Notes under the pieces: model-generated | Seen by the model: only the letters and a program-made list of their open reading frames with translations | The model's database searches: none | What the model was told of the DNA's origin: nothing | Origin: Exiguobacterium sp. KRL4 | GTDB lineage: Bacteria; Bacillota; Bacilli; Exiguobacteriales; Exiguobacteriaceae | Assembly (NCBI RefSeq): GCF_001870785.1 | Contig: NZ_MOLV01000007.1 | Span: 124,001-188,000 of the forward strand | Length of the DNA stretch: 64,000 nt | Reading direction: 5' to 3' | Shown here: one piece after another, positions 51,405 to 60,107 of the stretch | Position numbering within the stretch: position 1 is the first letter of the stretch | Layout of the letters: each line of letters begins with the position of its first letter | Made by a program: the position numbers and the translations under genes

Positions 51405-52160
51405 TTAGAAGGAAATGGTTTCGCCGTCATCCGGAATGAGGAAATGAGCGGACAGATGATGGGCAGCCAAGAAATCAGCAATCATGTCACGACGCAGAAG
51501 ACAATGATTGACGGATTCGAGGTGAGAGACAATGATCGTCGACTCAGCGGCTGCTTGATGAACGGCGAGTAAATCACGCTGGGACATCGTAATCGGTTCC
51601 CCGGTCAAGAATTGTGCAGCACCGCTGTTGACGATAATGATATCGGGCGCATGTTGTTCGATCGCAGTCGCGACGTCATCACACCAAATCGTATCACCGG
51701 TGATATAGAGTGTCGGCTCGTCGGGGTGCGTCAAGACGAGACCGGAGACGGTGCCCATCCGTTGACCGATTTCGCCGACTCCGTGTTGACCCGATGTATG
51801 AGAGACGCGGATATCACCGAGCGTCAGTCCGTTTTCAAACGAAGAAACGTTTGTGAATCCGGCTTCGCGGATTGTTTCTGCGTCGGACTCATTTTGAGCA
51901 TAAAGCGGGATTTGTTTCGGCAACACTTCTTTTGCTGTCTCATCAAAGTGGTCAGCATGCAGATGCGTCACGAAAATTGCATCGGGATCAAGTAACGTTG
52001 AGACGTCGACCGGCAAGTCGACGAGCGGATTTGGGACGGCGTTTGGCGTTTGACCAAACGGCGGTAAGGTTCCTTTTTCACCGAGAAACGGGTCAATTAA
52101 AAATACTTGATTGGCATAGGTGACGACGAGTGTTGCATTACGAATCTGTTGAATATCCAC
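51405..52160 (-). CDS. Metallo-beta-lactamase-fold hydrolase
   Basis: Protein of 251 residues with the metal motif THLHADHFDE and a later Asp in YITGDTIW and His in VSHLESVNHC, typical of UlaG-like members of the MBL superfamily. The start is a GTG (52158-52160) with AAAGGAAG upstream. The substrate is unknown; UlaG-like proteins include lactonases and phosphodiesterases. Monocistronic. Confidence 0.85.
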   Translation of the reverse strand: MDIQQIRNATLVVTYANQVFLIDPFLGEKGTLPPFGQTPNAVPNPLVDLPVDVSTLLDPDAIFVTHLHADHFDETAKEVLPKQIPLYAQNESDAETIREAGFTNVSSFENGLTLGDIRVSHTSGQHGVGEIGQRMGTVSGLVLTHPDEPTLYITGDTIWCDDVATAIEQHAPDIIIVNSGAAQFLTGEPITMSQRDLLAVHQAAAESTIIVSHLESVNHCLLRRDMIADFLAAHHLSAHFLIPDDGETISF

Positions 52161-52228
52161 GGGCAGTCTTCCTTTCGGGTTGGGAATGTTTCACTGTTCG
52201 TTCATTTCCCATTCGAAAGCCGGACTAA

Positions 52229-52738
52229 TCATATCTGATCGTCAATCGTTTTCGGAAGCAACTTCTCCATCGCCAAAACATCGACATAATATCCGTTGAG
52301 CATCCCTTGTTCCTTAAATGTCCCGACAATCCGGAATCCCGACCGGATATAGAGTTTTTGACCCAGCTTATTAAATGGAAACGTAAACAGGATCAATTTG
52401 TGGAATCCGTGCGTAATCGCATGTTCTTCGATGACCTGTAACAGCTGACGGCCGATGCCTTGTCCGCGGTGGGTCCTTGTGATGTAGACCGATAATTCAC
52501 CGACCGATTGATAGACGGGGCGCGGGTTATAGGGGTCAAGTGAGATGAAGCCAAGAATCGTTGTTTCTTCATACGCCACAAATCCGGCATACCGCGTTGT
52601 CCGTTCCTGATACCAGTCTTCCATGAAGGATAATTCCTTTGTATCCGTTTCAAGCGTTGCGATTCGGTCTTCGATGCCTTCGTTGTAGATGGCGAGGATG
52701 TCTTCCAAATCAGCTTTTTGGACAGGGCGAATCATCAT
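52229..52738 (-). CDS. GNAT acetyltransferase, phosphinothricin-acetyltransferase-like
   Basis: Protein of 169 residues starting IRPVQKADLEDILAIYNEGI, the opening of the PAT/Bar subgroup. The acetyl-CoA motif is ELSVYITRTHRGQGIGRQLL (RGQGIG) and the ending FRIVGTFKEQGMLNGYYVDV. Members acetylate small amines such as methionine sulfoximine or phosphinothricin; the real substrate here is unknown. The ATG at 52736-52738 has GGAGGTC upstream. Confidence 0.85.
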   Translation of the reverse strand: MMIRPVQKADLEDILAIYNEGIEDRIATLETDTKELSFMEDWYQERTTRYAGFVAYEETTILGFISLDPYNPRPVYQSVGELSVYITRTHRGQGIGRQLLQVIEEHAITHGFHKLILFTFPFNKLGQKLYIRSGFRIVGTFKEQGMLNGYYVDVLAMEKLLPKTIDDQI

Positions 52739-52828
52739 ACACGTGACCTCCAGTTCAAATGAGTCTTTTCTTCATTATATAGGAGGAAACGAAAACAAGC
52801 GGTATGTTTGTAGGATAGGAATGGAGCA

Positions 52829-52868
52829 GAAAAAAACAGACAGCCGGATGGTCCGGACCGTCTGTCTT
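52829..52868 (-). terminator. Terminator after mtnD
   Basis: On the - strand ACAGAC..CCGG pairs with CCGG..GTCTGT around a short loop, followed by seven T. It ends the mtnWXBD operon. Confidence 0.8.
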
Positions 52869-52880
52869 CAGGATGTTTCC

Positions 52881-53420
52881 TCAGTTCGTAGTTTCAAGCG
52901 GATCTTTTTCATAAATCGGCACCCACCCATCCGTCGTCACGAAAATCCGGACGGCAACGACTTTGCGATCGTCCTGGAGCGTGAAGTAATGACGTGTATT
53001 GACGGGAACGGAAATCAAATCTCCGGGGTTCAGTTCAATGTTGTAATAGCCGACTTCGTCATCCTGGATTGCAAACACACCGTGACCGCTGACGATGAAC
53101 CGGACTTCGTCATCCGTATGGTGATGCTCCTTTTGGAAGTTGACGAGCAATTCATCCAAGTTCGGTGTTGCATCGGACAGCGAGATGATATCAGCCGTTT
53201 GATAGCCGCGACGTTCCGAGACGTCCGTGATTTCCGGTTGGAACGTATCGAGAATCGTTTGTTTGTCCGCGTCCGTCAACGTATAGGTATCGACCAGTTC
53301 TGCGGGAAGCTTCGACACATCCCATTGTTCATACAAGACACCACGTGAAGAAAGAAAAGCAGATACCTCGTTTTGATCCGTATACCGTTCGTTTGTCTTT
53401 TGGAAAAGTACTGTTGCCAT
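52881..53420 (-). CDS. mtnD: Acireductone dioxygenase
   Basis: Cupin of 179 residues that converts acireductone to formate and the methionine precursor 4-methylthio-2-oxobutanoate (Fe form). Metal ligands are seen in EHHHTDDEVRF (His99, His101, Glu105) and TRHYF (His144). The ATG follows AAGGAGG. It is the last gene of mtnWXBD in the methionine salvage pathway. Confidence 0.95.
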   Translation of the reverse strand: MATVLFQKTNERYTDQNEVSAFLSSRGVLYEQWDVSKLPAELVDTYTLTDADKQTILDTFQPEITDVSERRGYQTADIISLSDATPNLDELLVNFQKEHHHTDDEVRFIVSGHGVFAIQDDEVGYYNIELNPGDLISVPVNTRHYFTLQDDRKVVAVRIFVTTDGWVPIYEKDPLETTN

Positions 53421-53435
53421 TTTAAATTCCTCCTT

Positions 53436-54056
53436 TTAATGAATCGCCTGTCGGCACGTTTGTAGTTTTAACGTGTAGCTGAACAAAAATTCAAAGGCTT
53501 CCAACTGTTTTTTCGCTTCAAAGGCAGTCTGTGCCCAGACGGTGATACCGTGATTGCGAATCAGGACGGCGCCGCTTTCCGTTTTTACATGCTTGGCAAA
53601 CACTGCGGTAAGAGTCGGGATATCCGCATGGTTCGCAATGATTGGCACACGGACTTCCGCATCTTCTTCCCAGCGGCCAAGCGCCTTGATGATTTCCTGA
53701 CCGGTAAACCGGATTTCGCCACGGTCTCCGTAGAGTTCCGAAATGACATTGTTGTCGACGGTATGGACGTGAAGCGAGCAGCCGGCCGTCGTCCGGTTAA
53801 ACACTTCGACATGAAGCAAAGTCTCGGCAGACGGGCGTCCGTTTTGTTCGCCGATCAATTGACCGGTCGCATCAACATGGACGAAATCGTCCGGCGTGTC
53901 CTGCCGTTTATCTTTGCCGCTTGCCGTCACAAGAAATTCTGTCGGACTGCTGTTCGTCCGAATGGCGAGGTTACCGCTCGTACCGGGAAACCAGTCGCGT
54001 GCAGCGAACTCCTGCTTGATCGCTCGGAGTTCTTCGTATCGTTTCAAAAATGTCAT
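53436..54056 (-). CDS. mtnB: Methylthioribulose-1-phosphate dehydratase
   Basis: Class II aldolase-fold zinc enzyme of 206 residues that dehydrates methylthioribulose-1-phosphate. [11 protein letters not shown] (phosphate binding, about 23-33), the zinc His pair LHVHTVDNN (His96, His98) and the later RNHGITVWA are present. The start overlaps the mtnX stop (ATGA). It precedes mtnD by 15 bp. Confidence 0.94.
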   Translation of the reverse strand: MTFLKRYEELRAIKQEFAARDWFPGTSGNLAIRTNSSPTEFLVTASGKDKRQDTPDDFVHVDATGQLIGEQNGRPSAETLLHVEVFNRTTAGCSLHVHTVDNNVISELYGDRGEIRFTGQEIIKALGRWEEDAEVRVPIIANHADIPTLTAVFAKHVKTESGAVLIRNHGITVWAQTAFEAKKQLEAFEFLFSYTLKLQTCRQAIH

Positions 54057-54712
54057 GCATGCACCCCCGTTGTCTGCAGATGATCCACAATGTCGTAAAA
54101 CGTTTCAAACGGCATGTACGGAATACCGTGCTGTTCGCACAGCGTAATCAGATAATCACGGGCGTAGACATGATCCGCCTGCTTTGCCAGTTCGAAATCC
54201 GTCACGGAGTCACCGATTGCGATGATCGTGTCACCGTCCTGCTTCAGCTTCCGGGCGATTGACGTTTTACAACAGCCGCATTGATTTGTACAGGCCGCAT
54301 CGCAAGCGTGTGGCCACACGATTCGAACCGTTTCCTGGCTGAAGTCACTGCCGTTGCAGTAAATCGCTTCATCTGTCAGTAAATCGGCAAGAATCGGCTG
54401 GACAAAAAAGTCGATCCCGCCGCTGACGATGGAAAAGTCAATCTCGTTTGATTTGGCAAAGGCGAGTAAGGTGTCGAAGCCGGGACGAATAACCGCCCGT
54501 TTCGTTAAGAAATCAATGTAGTCTTGTTTTTGACTGGACGGAAGCAGCTGAAACATCTGTCCGACGCCGGACTGGATCGAGAGCGACCGGTCGAGCACAC
54601 CTCGTTTTAACGGTTCAAATTTTTCCGGCGGAGCGAACTCCTGCATCAAGGCGATGATATTATCGTGCTCCGTTACCGTTCCGTCAAAGTCACATAAAAT
54701 CCGGATCGTCAT
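54053..54712 (-). CDS. mtnX: 2-hydroxy-3-keto-5-methylthiopentenyl-1-phosphate phosphatase
   Basis: HAD-family phosphatase of 219 residues. The nucleophile motif [11 protein letters not shown] is at residues about 6-16, IVSGGIDFF follows, and [15 protein letters not shown] is the Mg-binding motif IV. A Cys cluster ([13 protein letters not shown]) typical of MtnX is in the middle. The start is ATG 54710-54712, overlapping the mtnW stop; an in-frame TTG 15 bp upstream is less likely. Translation is coupled on both sides. Confidence 0.93.
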   Translation of the reverse strand: MTIRILCDFDGTVTEHDNIIALMQEFAPPEKFEPLKRGVLDRSLSIQSGVGQMFQLLPSSQKQDYIDFLTKRAVIRPGFDTLLAFAKSNEIDFSIVSGGIDFFVQPILADLLTDEAIYCNGSDFSQETVRIVWPHACDAACTNQCGCCKTSIARKLKQDGDTIIAIGDSVTDFELAKQADHVYARDYLITLCEQHGIPYMPFETFYDIVDHLQTTGVHA

Positions 54713-55899
54713 TTCGTGATTCCCCAAGCATCGAGGGCGACACGTAATTCTTCCTGACGGGTTGCAGCATTCGTCAAGGATTCACCAGTGAGTGCCGCAT
54801 TGAGCGCTTGACGGAAAGCTATTACTCCGGCAGCAGCACCTTGCGGATGACCGTGAACACCACCACCGGCGTTGATGACGGAATCGGTACCGAAATCACG
54901 AACGAGCTGAGCGACGAGACCGGGATGGATTCCGGCCGACGGAACCGGCAGAATCGTTTTTGTTTCACCGATTCGGGTCGCTTCGACGGCGATTCCACGG
55001 GCTAAGTCTTTGGCGAGCGCCACATTCCCGTAAGGCGACGGGAACAACGTCAAATCGGCACCAGCGAGTCGCGGTAACGTCCCGAGTAACACGGGAGCGG
55101 AAATCCCGTAATCAGGACTTGCGATCAAGGCACCGCTTAAGGCCGGGTGATTAAAGATTGGAACGGAAATGTCCGGATCAGCAGCTAACTCGCGCAGGAC
55201 ATCGAGTCCGTATGTAAACGTGTTGAGCAGGAAGGCCGTCGCACCTGCTTCAATCAAACGTTTTGCCTGCTCTTTCAAGCGGAAGACCGGACCGCTCAAC
55301 GTAATCGCATAAAGAGCCCGTTTACCGGTCTGTTCATAATGTGCATCGAGAACTTCTCGTCCAATCCGTGCCCGGTCGAGTGCCGGTGTCAACGGATTGT
55401 CGTATAAAATCTCATCATCTTTGACGAGATCAATCCCACCGGCAAGCTGGGCTTCAAGTTGTTCCCGTAAAAAAACGAGGTCCCGTCCGATGACGCCTTT
55501 AAATATGCTCATCAACAGGGGCCGGTCATGGACTTGGATCAATTGTCGGACCCCCTCGACGCCGAATTTAGCGCCGGGAAAATCCGATGTGAACGTAGCG
55601 GGAAGCTGAAGATCCGTCAGTTTGATTTGACCGTCGAGCGACAGCTTGCCGAAGACGGTCGTCAAAATCGCCGAAAAGTCCCGTGAGACGTTGTGTTCCG
55701 GATAACGGATCGTGATATAACCTTTTCCGTCGTGCTCTTCCGTATGGACGACTTGTCCTTTAAAGGATTCAAGCTGTTGTTGTTCCAAATGATTCAAATC
55801 GGTCCATGAGCCGACCGTCAGACCGAGGGCGATTTGCTCTGCCCGTTTTGGTAACTGATCGGTCACGCCGAGTTGGTACGTTGCGGTAATGTACGCCAT
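54709..55899 (-). CDS. mtnW: 2,3-diketo-5-methylthiopentyl-1-phosphate enolase (RuBisCO-like protein)
   Basis: RuBisCO-like enolase of 396 residues, which tautomerises its substrate rather than fixing CO2. The carbamylated-Lys loop reads GGIDLVKDDE (Lys at about 160). The C-terminal barrel shows INAGGGVHGHPQGAAAG. The ATG follows AAGGGAGAG. It heads mtnWXBD, with an S-box riboswitch in its leader. Confidence 0.95.
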   Translation of the reverse strand: MAYITATYQLGVTDQLPKRAEQIALGLTVGSWTDLNHLEQQQLESFKGQVVHTEEHDGKGYITIRYPEHNVSRDFSAILTTVFGKLSLDGQIKLTDLQLPATFTSDFPGAKFGVEGVRQLIQVHDRPLLMSIFKGVIGRDLVFLREQLEAQLAGGIDLVKDDEILYDNPLTPALDRARIGREVLDAHYEQTGKRALYAITLSGPVFRLKEQAKRLIEAGATAFLLNTFTYGLDVLRELAADPDISVPIFNHPALSGALIASPDYGISAPVLLGTLPRLAGADLTLFPSPYGNVALAKDLARGIAVEATRIGETKTILPVPSAGIHPGLVAQLVRDFGTDSVINAGGGVHGHPQGAAAGVIAFRQALNAALTGESLTNAATRQEELRVALDAWGITK

Positions 55900-55932
55900 G
55901 ATCGTCGTCTCTCCCTTGTTAAAAAATACAAA

Positions 55933-55962
55933 AATGGTCCCTCGTCAATGACAAGAGACCAT
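55933..55962 (-). terminator. Riboswitch-controlled terminator of mtnWXBD
   Basis: On the - strand ATGGTCtCTTGTCAT pairs with GACgAGgGACCAT (partly mismatched), followed by TTTTTG. It lies between the S-box and mtnW. Confidence 0.85.
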
Positions 55963-55978
55963 GAAGAATTACGCGTGG

Positions 55979-56082
55979 ACTCTTATCTGTCAGCGTGTTA
56001 GCTGCAAGAATTAGCACCGTGCCAAGTGGTCGGTTGCTGCGACATCGTAGGGCTCGTCCCTCCGTCTGCTCTTGATAAGAAT
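55979..56082 (-). promoter_or_regulatory. SAM-I (S-box) riboswitch of mtnWXBD
   Basis: Read on the - strand: TTCTTATCAAGAGCAGACGG, GGAGGGACGAGCCC, GCAGCAACCGACC, CACGGTGCTAATTC, and the closing GACAGATAAGAG. The order and core bases match the SAM-I consensus, with P1 formed by CTTATC and GATAAG. It precedes an intrinsic terminator, so SAM should repress the salvage genes. Confidence 0.95.
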
Positions 56083-56222
56083 TGGATGAAATTGTGAAAT
56101 CTAATTGCAATTTTTACATGAGATGACGGACTTGTCAAACTAAATTTTGAAAATTTATTTTTTTGAAAATACTTCTTCTATAGACGGTTCCGTTTTTTAA
56201 GCCGTTTCACTAAAAATTGGAA

Positions 56223-56252
56223 TTGACAGACAACCAACCGCGCACGTAGTAT
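56223..56252 (+). promoter_or_regulatory. SigA promoter for the S-box-mtnKA transcript
   Basis: TTGACA (56223-56228), an 18-nt spacer and TAGTAT (56247-56252), about 35 bp before the aptamer. For the opposite unit a TTGACA on the - strand (56133-56138) is followed by TAAAAA at 16 nt; that promoter is weaker by inspection. Confidence 0.65.
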
Positions 56253-56287
56253 TCAAATCAACATCAACCACACGACAACTACATATG

Positions 56288-56392
56288 ACTCTTATCGTGA
56301 GTTGGCAGAGGGAATTGGCCCGAAGACGCCGCAGCAACCGACCATCCGGCACGGTGCTACATCCAACAGACATTCGTCTGAGAGATAAGAGG
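56288..56392 (+). promoter_or_regulatory. SAM-I (S-box) riboswitch of mtnKA
   Basis: CTCTTATCGTGAGTTGGCAG, AGGGAATTGGCCCGAAGA, GCAGCAACCGACC, CACGGTGCTACATCC, and a closing AGAGATAAGAG follow the SAM-I layout. P1 is formed by CTCTTATC and GATAAGAG. A terminator and mtnK follow. It is oriented back-to-back with the mtnW S-box, 205 bp away. Confidence 0.95.
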
Positions 56393-56407
56393 ACGGAGTA
56401 TTCTACT

Positions 56408-56442
56408 GCGCCTCTTTTCTTTGACGAAAAGGGGCGTTTTTT
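56408..56442 (+). terminator. Riboswitch-controlled terminator of mtnKA
   Basis: CGCCTCTTTTC pairs with GAAAAGGGGCG around TTTGAC, followed by six T. It is located between the S-box and the mtnK ribosome-binding site. Confidence 0.88.
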
Positions 56443-56469
56443 CGTGTGATCATCAAGGGGGAAATCATA

Positions 56470-57639
56470 ATGGGATATCAAGCATTTACAGTACAGGACG
56501 CGATTGAACGGGTTCGGACACTCGGTCTGATCGGCAATGAACTGGTGACGGCAGAAGAAATCGGGGACGGCAATTTAAACCTGGTCTTTCGGATTCATGC
56601 GGGGGACCAGCACCTGATTTTAAAACAAGCGTTACCGTATGCGAAGGTCGTCGGTGAAAGCTGGCCGCTGTCGCTCGAGCGGGCATGGATCGAACAGTCA
56701 GCGTTAAAAGAATTCGCGAAAGTCGCGATTCCGTTCGTCCCGCGTGTTTATCATGCCAGCAAAGAAGAAGCCTTTACGGTGATGGAAGACTTGTCTCATC
56801 TGACAATCGTCCGGGCTGGATTGCTTGAGGGAGAGAAGTATCCGTTGCTCGCGGAACACATCGGTTCGTATTTGGCACGGACGCTCTTTTATACGTCGGA
56901 TTTTGCCCTCGGCCCGGTCGCGAAAAAACAGATCGCCCGTCAGTACTACAATCCGGATCTGTGCGACATCACGGAGAAACTGATCTTCACGGATCCGTTT
57001 TATGACGCGGAAACGAATGCGATTGAAGCAGGACTGGAAGCGGAAGTCGACCGGGTCTGGAACGACGCGGAGCTGAAACGGGAAGTCGCGAAGCTCGAAG
57101 CACTTTTCATCACGAAAGGTGATGCCTTGCTGCATGGCGACTTACATACCGGAAGTATTTTTGCTTCAGCCGATGAAACGAAAGTCATCGATCCCGAGTT
57201 CGCGTTTTACGGACCGTTTGGGTTTGATGTTGGTCAGTTCATCGCGCATCTGTTTTTTGCCGCTTATCCGAACTATGACCAGTTGCGCGAGGAACGGATC
57301 AAGGACATCGATACGTTTTGGCTGACGTTTGCGTCGACGTTCAAGGCGTTGTGGGAGCGGGAAGCAGTGGAACCGTTCCGTTCAGCGGACGGTCTCGTCG
57401 AGGATGTTCTCAGTACGATTTTACAAGACGCGCTTGGATTTGCCGGATGTGAATTGATCCGCCGGACGATTGGACTGGCACTGATCGCGGACTTGGAACA
57501 GATTGCCGATCCGACCGTTCGTCTCGAACGGAAACGCCATGCGTTACGCCTCGGTGCTGCGTTGATCAAACGCCGGACGGAATGCAAGACGTTTACGGAT
57601 CTGCGGAACTTTGACGTGACGGAGGAACTCAGCCGATGA
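56470..57639 (+). CDS. mtnK: 5-methylthioribose kinase
   Basis: Aminoglycoside-phosphotransferase-fold kinase of 389 residues that makes methylthioribose-1-phosphate. The nucleotide-binding start GDGNLNLVFRI is at about 35-45, the catalytic loop LLHGDLHTGSIFA near 222, and the metal motif IDPEFAFYG. The start is ATG 56470 behind AAGGGGG; an upstream in-frame GTG lies in the terminator region. Its stop overlaps mtnA. Confidence 0.95.
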   Translation: MGYQAFTVQDAIERVRTLGLIGNELVTAEEIGDGNLNLVFRIHAGDQHLILKQALPYAKVVGESWPLSLERAWIEQSALKEFAKVAIPFVPRVYHASKEEAFTVMEDLSHLTIVRAGLLEGEKYPLLAEHIGSYLARTLFYTSDFALGPVAKKQIARQYYNPDLCDITEKLIFTDPFYDAETNAIEAGLEAEVDRVWNDAELKREVAKLEALFITKGDALLHGDLHTGSIFASADETKVIDPEFAFYGPFGFDVGQFIAHLFFAAYPNYDQLREERIKDIDTFWLTFASTFKALWEREAVEPFRSADGLVEDVLSTILQDALGFAGCELIRRTIGLALIADLEQIADPTVRLERKRHALRLGAALIKRRTECKTFTDLRNFDVTEELSR

Positions 57640-58685
57640 GTCAATTCGTTCAGAGCATCATCTATGAAAATGGGACGGTGACGATTTTGGACCAAACCCG
57701 TCTGCCGCAAGAAGAACGGTATGAAGTGATCCAGGACTTGGCGCAAGCGATTGACGCCATTAAACAACTTCGTGTCCGTGGGGCACCGGCAATCAGTTTA
57801 TTTGGTGGTTTTATCCTGGTCCAAGAAGCGTTCCGTCGGACGACAGGACCGCTTGACGAGGTGAAACAGGAACTGTTGACGGTATCGGCACAATTACTGG
57901 CAACCCGGCCGACCGCCGTCAATTTGCGGAATGTACTCGACGAACTGAATCAGCTCATCGTTTCGGCAACGACGCTTGCGGAACTGGCGAAACGTCTGGA
58001 ACAAAAAGCACTGGCGCTTTATGAAGCGGATGCCAAGACATCCCGGCAAATCGGTATTCATGCGCTAGAATTGTTCCAGTCCGGTGACCGGGTGTTGACG
58101 ATTTGTAATGCCGGATCGATTGCGACAGCGGCTTACGGGACGGCACTTGCTCCGTTTTATCTAGCGAAAGAACAGGGGATTCCGCTCGCCGTTTATGCGT
58201 CGGAAACCCGTCCGTTACTGCAAGGGGCACGTTTGACGACATGGGAACTGCAACGAGCAGGGATTGACGTGACATTAATTACCGACAACATGGTCGCCCA
58301 TACGATCAAAGAAAAGAACATCACTGCCATCATCGTCGGTGCTGACCGTATTACGCGAAACGGCGATACGGCGAACAAAATCGGCACGTTCCAACTGGCG
58401 TTACTGGCCCGTGCTTTCGGGATTCCGTTTTATGTCGCCGCACCACTTTCGACCTTTGATTTTACGAGCTTGTCGGGAGACGAAATCGAAATCGAAGAGC
58501 GGGCAACGACGGAAGTGACGCAGTTTGCCGGACAAGTGACGGCGCCTGCAGGTGTACCGGTCTTCAATCCTGCTTTTGACGTGACACCACACGAATTGAT
58601 CACGGCAATCATCACAGAACTTGGGGTCATCGAACAACCATCTGTGGAAACGATTGAACAAACGCTTGGATTAAACACGATTTAA
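57636..58685 (+). CDS. mtnA: Methylthioribose-1-phosphate isomerase
   Basis: eIF2B-like isomerase of 349 residues converting methylthioribose-1-phosphate to methylthioribulose-1-phosphate. Substrate and catalytic motifs are VRGAPAISLFG, TICNAGSIATAAYG (catalytic Cys) and VGADRITRNGDTANKIG (catalytic Asp). It overlaps mtnK by 4 bp. No clear intrinsic terminator is seen after it. The aminotransferase mtnE, which completes the pathway, is not in this window. Confidence 0.95.
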   Translation: MSQFVQSIIYENGTVTILDQTRLPQEERYEVIQDLAQAIDAIKQLRVRGAPAISLFGGFILVQEAFRRTTGPLDEVKQELLTVSAQLLATRPTAVNLRNVLDELNQLIVSATTLAELAKRLEQKALALYEADAKTSRQIGIHALELFQSGDRVLTICNAGSIATAAYGTALAPFYLAKEQGIPLAVYASETRPLLQGARLTTWELQRAGIDVTLITDNMVAHTIKEKNITAIIVGADRITRNGDTANKIGTFQLALLARAFGIPFYVAAPLSTFDFTSLSGDEIEIEERATTEVTQFAGQVTAPAGVPVFNPAFDVTPHELITAIITELGVIEQPSVETIEQTLGLNTI

Positions 58686-58795
58686 AACAGACAGGGATTC
58701 GTGTTAATTGATGTCGAATCGCGTGTTAGCTTACGTCCTTGCCGGATGTTTGCAACACATATTACCGGTTCCGAAAAAAATAATCAAAAAAACAG

Positions 58796-58820
58796 GTTTA
58801 ACTTAGAATAGAATCGGTAA
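58796..58820 (+). promoter_or_regulatory. Candidate SigB-type promoter
   Basis: GTTTAA (58796-58801), 13 nt and CGGTAA (58815-58820) resemble the SigB consensus GTTTAA-N12-14-GGGWAW with one mismatch in the -10. A transcript would start about 15 nt before the ribosome-binding site of the tiny ORF at 58845. Confidence 0.55.
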
Positions 58821-58844
58821 TATTCAGTATATGAAAGGATGGTG

Positions 58845-58919
58845 ATGCACATGAATGATTATCAATGTATAGGGAACGATCGCATGTCGCTTCGAAAAGA
58901 AGAGGATCACCGGACTTAA
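58845..58919 (+). CDS. Tiny ORF (22-24 codons) at the head of a structured RNA
   Basis: ATG at 58845, or ATG at 58851 in the same frame, follows AAAGGATGG with usable spacing. It encodes a hydrophilic peptide ending DRMSLRKEEDHRT, too polar for a membrane toxin. Its second half overlaps the 5' arm of a long-range RNA stem (58873-58885), so ribosome movement could change the fold. It could be a regulatory leader peptide or the coding part of a dual-function small RNA. I recognise no family. Confidence 0.5.
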   Translation: MHMNDYQCIGNDRMSLRKEEDHRT

Positions 58920-59052
58920 CGGACGCAACATGACAATCGACACGAAGTGATTCGTGTTTTACGTGCAAATTGCACGGCGCAAGAACGGTTTACGATATGT
59001 GATCGTTCCTGAAAGCAGGAAGGGGGAGTCGCGAACAGCGACCCCCCTTTTG
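58873..59052 (+). ncRNA. Structured RNA with strong terminator, unassigned family
   Basis: GGAACGATCGCAT (58873-58885) pairs with ATGTGATCGTTCC (58997-59009) through 12 Watson-Crick pairs and one wobble. Enclosed are hairpins CACGAA-GTGA-TTCGTG and CGTGCAA-A-TTGCACG. Then come TTCCTG-AAAG-CAGGAA and a final terminator AGGGGG.GTCGC-GAACA-GCGAC.CCCCCT with a T tail (59020-59052). I checked it by eye against purine, SAM, T-box, lysine, M-box, ydaO, ykkC and c-di-GMP core motifs and found no match. It lies in the 465-bp gap between mtnA and the MoxR operon, whose own start is about 100 bp further on. Confidence 0.6.
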
Positions 59053-59150
59053 TGCGTATTCAGCTACCCTATGCCTTTAAAAGCAGACATGGATATGAGA
59101 TGATATAAGAAGTCAGAAAATTCAACTACTAAATAGCAAGGGGCCAGACA

Positions 59151-60107
59151 ATGCGAACCTATACAAAGGAGATTCAAGCGATCATCGACAACGTAGAAAA
59201 AGTAATCATCGGTAAAGAAGGTGTGATTACACAATCTTTAGCAGCGTTACTTGCCGGAGGGCACGTCTTGCTCGAAGACGTACCAGGTGTCGGGAAAACG
59301 ATGCTCGTCCGTGCATTTAGCCGTTCAATTGGTTTGACATTTAAACGTGTTCAGTTCACACCCGACCTGCTGCCGTCTGATTTGACGGGAGTTTCCATGT
59401 ATAACCAAAAGACGAGCCAGTTCGAATACCGACCGGGTCCTTTGATGGGAAACATTGTCCTGGCGGATGAAATCAATCGGACGTCACCGAAAACGCAATC
59501 GGCCTTACTCGAAGGGATGGCGGAAGCCAATGTCACGGTAGATGGAGAAATTCACACGTTACCGAATCCCTTTTTTGTCATGGCGACCCAAAATCCGATT
59601 GAACACGAAGGCACGTATCCACTTCCGGAAGCGCAACTCGATCGCTTTTTGATCAAGGTCAAGATGGGATATCCCGACTTCCAACAAGAGATGAAATTGC
59701 TGACACGCTTTGAACGGGATGAACCAATCGATACACTGCAGTCTGTCATCACGCGGGATGAATTGTTACGGATGAAAGAAGCCGTCAAGGACGTCCATGT
59801 CTCCCAGCCCGTCAAAAAATATATCGTCCATCTCGTACAAGCGACACGAACTCACGGATCTCTGTATCTTGGAGCAAGTCCTCGTTCATCGATTGCCTTG
59901 ATGAAAGTAGCGCAAGCGTGGGCGTACATGGAAGGACGATCATTCGTCTTACCGGATGATGTCAAAGAATTATTGACTCCCGTCCTTTCACACCGTCTGA
60001 TCTTAACAGCGGATGCCCGGTATCACGGGCAGACAGCCGATCGTATCCTGGAACAAGTGAAAAAAGAAGTCGCCGTACCGATTCAACAAGACGTGGAGTC
60101 TTTATGA
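59151..60107 (+). CDS. MoxR-family AAA+ ATPase
   Basis: AAA+ ATPase of 318 residues with Walker A in EDVPGVGKTMLVRA (about 43-56), Walker B in VLADEINRTSP, and sensor region MATQNPIEHEGTYPLPEAQ. MoxR proteins act with DUF58/VWA-like partners as chaperone systems for envelope or metal-cofactor proteins. It heads a three-gene operon with DUF58 and transglutaminase genes, each overlapping by ATGA. AAGGGG lies 8 nt before the ATG. Confidence 0.92.
   Translation: MRTYTKEIQAIIDNVEKVIIGKEGVITQSLAALLAGGHVLLEDVPGVGKTMLVRAFSRSIGLTFKRVQFTPDLLPSDLTGVSMYNQKTSQFEYRPGPLMGNIVLADEINRTSPKTQSALLEGMAEANVTVDGEIHTLPNPFFVMATQNPIEHEGTYPLPEAQLDRFLIKVKMGYPDFQQEMKLLTRFERDEPIDTLQSVITRDELLRMKEAVKDVHVSQPVKKYIVHLVQATRTHGSLYLGASPRSSIALMKVAQAWAYMEGRSFVLPDDVKELLTPVLSHRLILTADARYHGQTADRILEQVKKEVAVPIQQDVESL

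Noticed and set aside
58686-58800. T-box or other known riboswitch upstream of the MoxR operon
   Set aside because: No GGTGGNACC-type T-box core, purine, SAM, lysine, M-box or c-di-GMP core motif is present.
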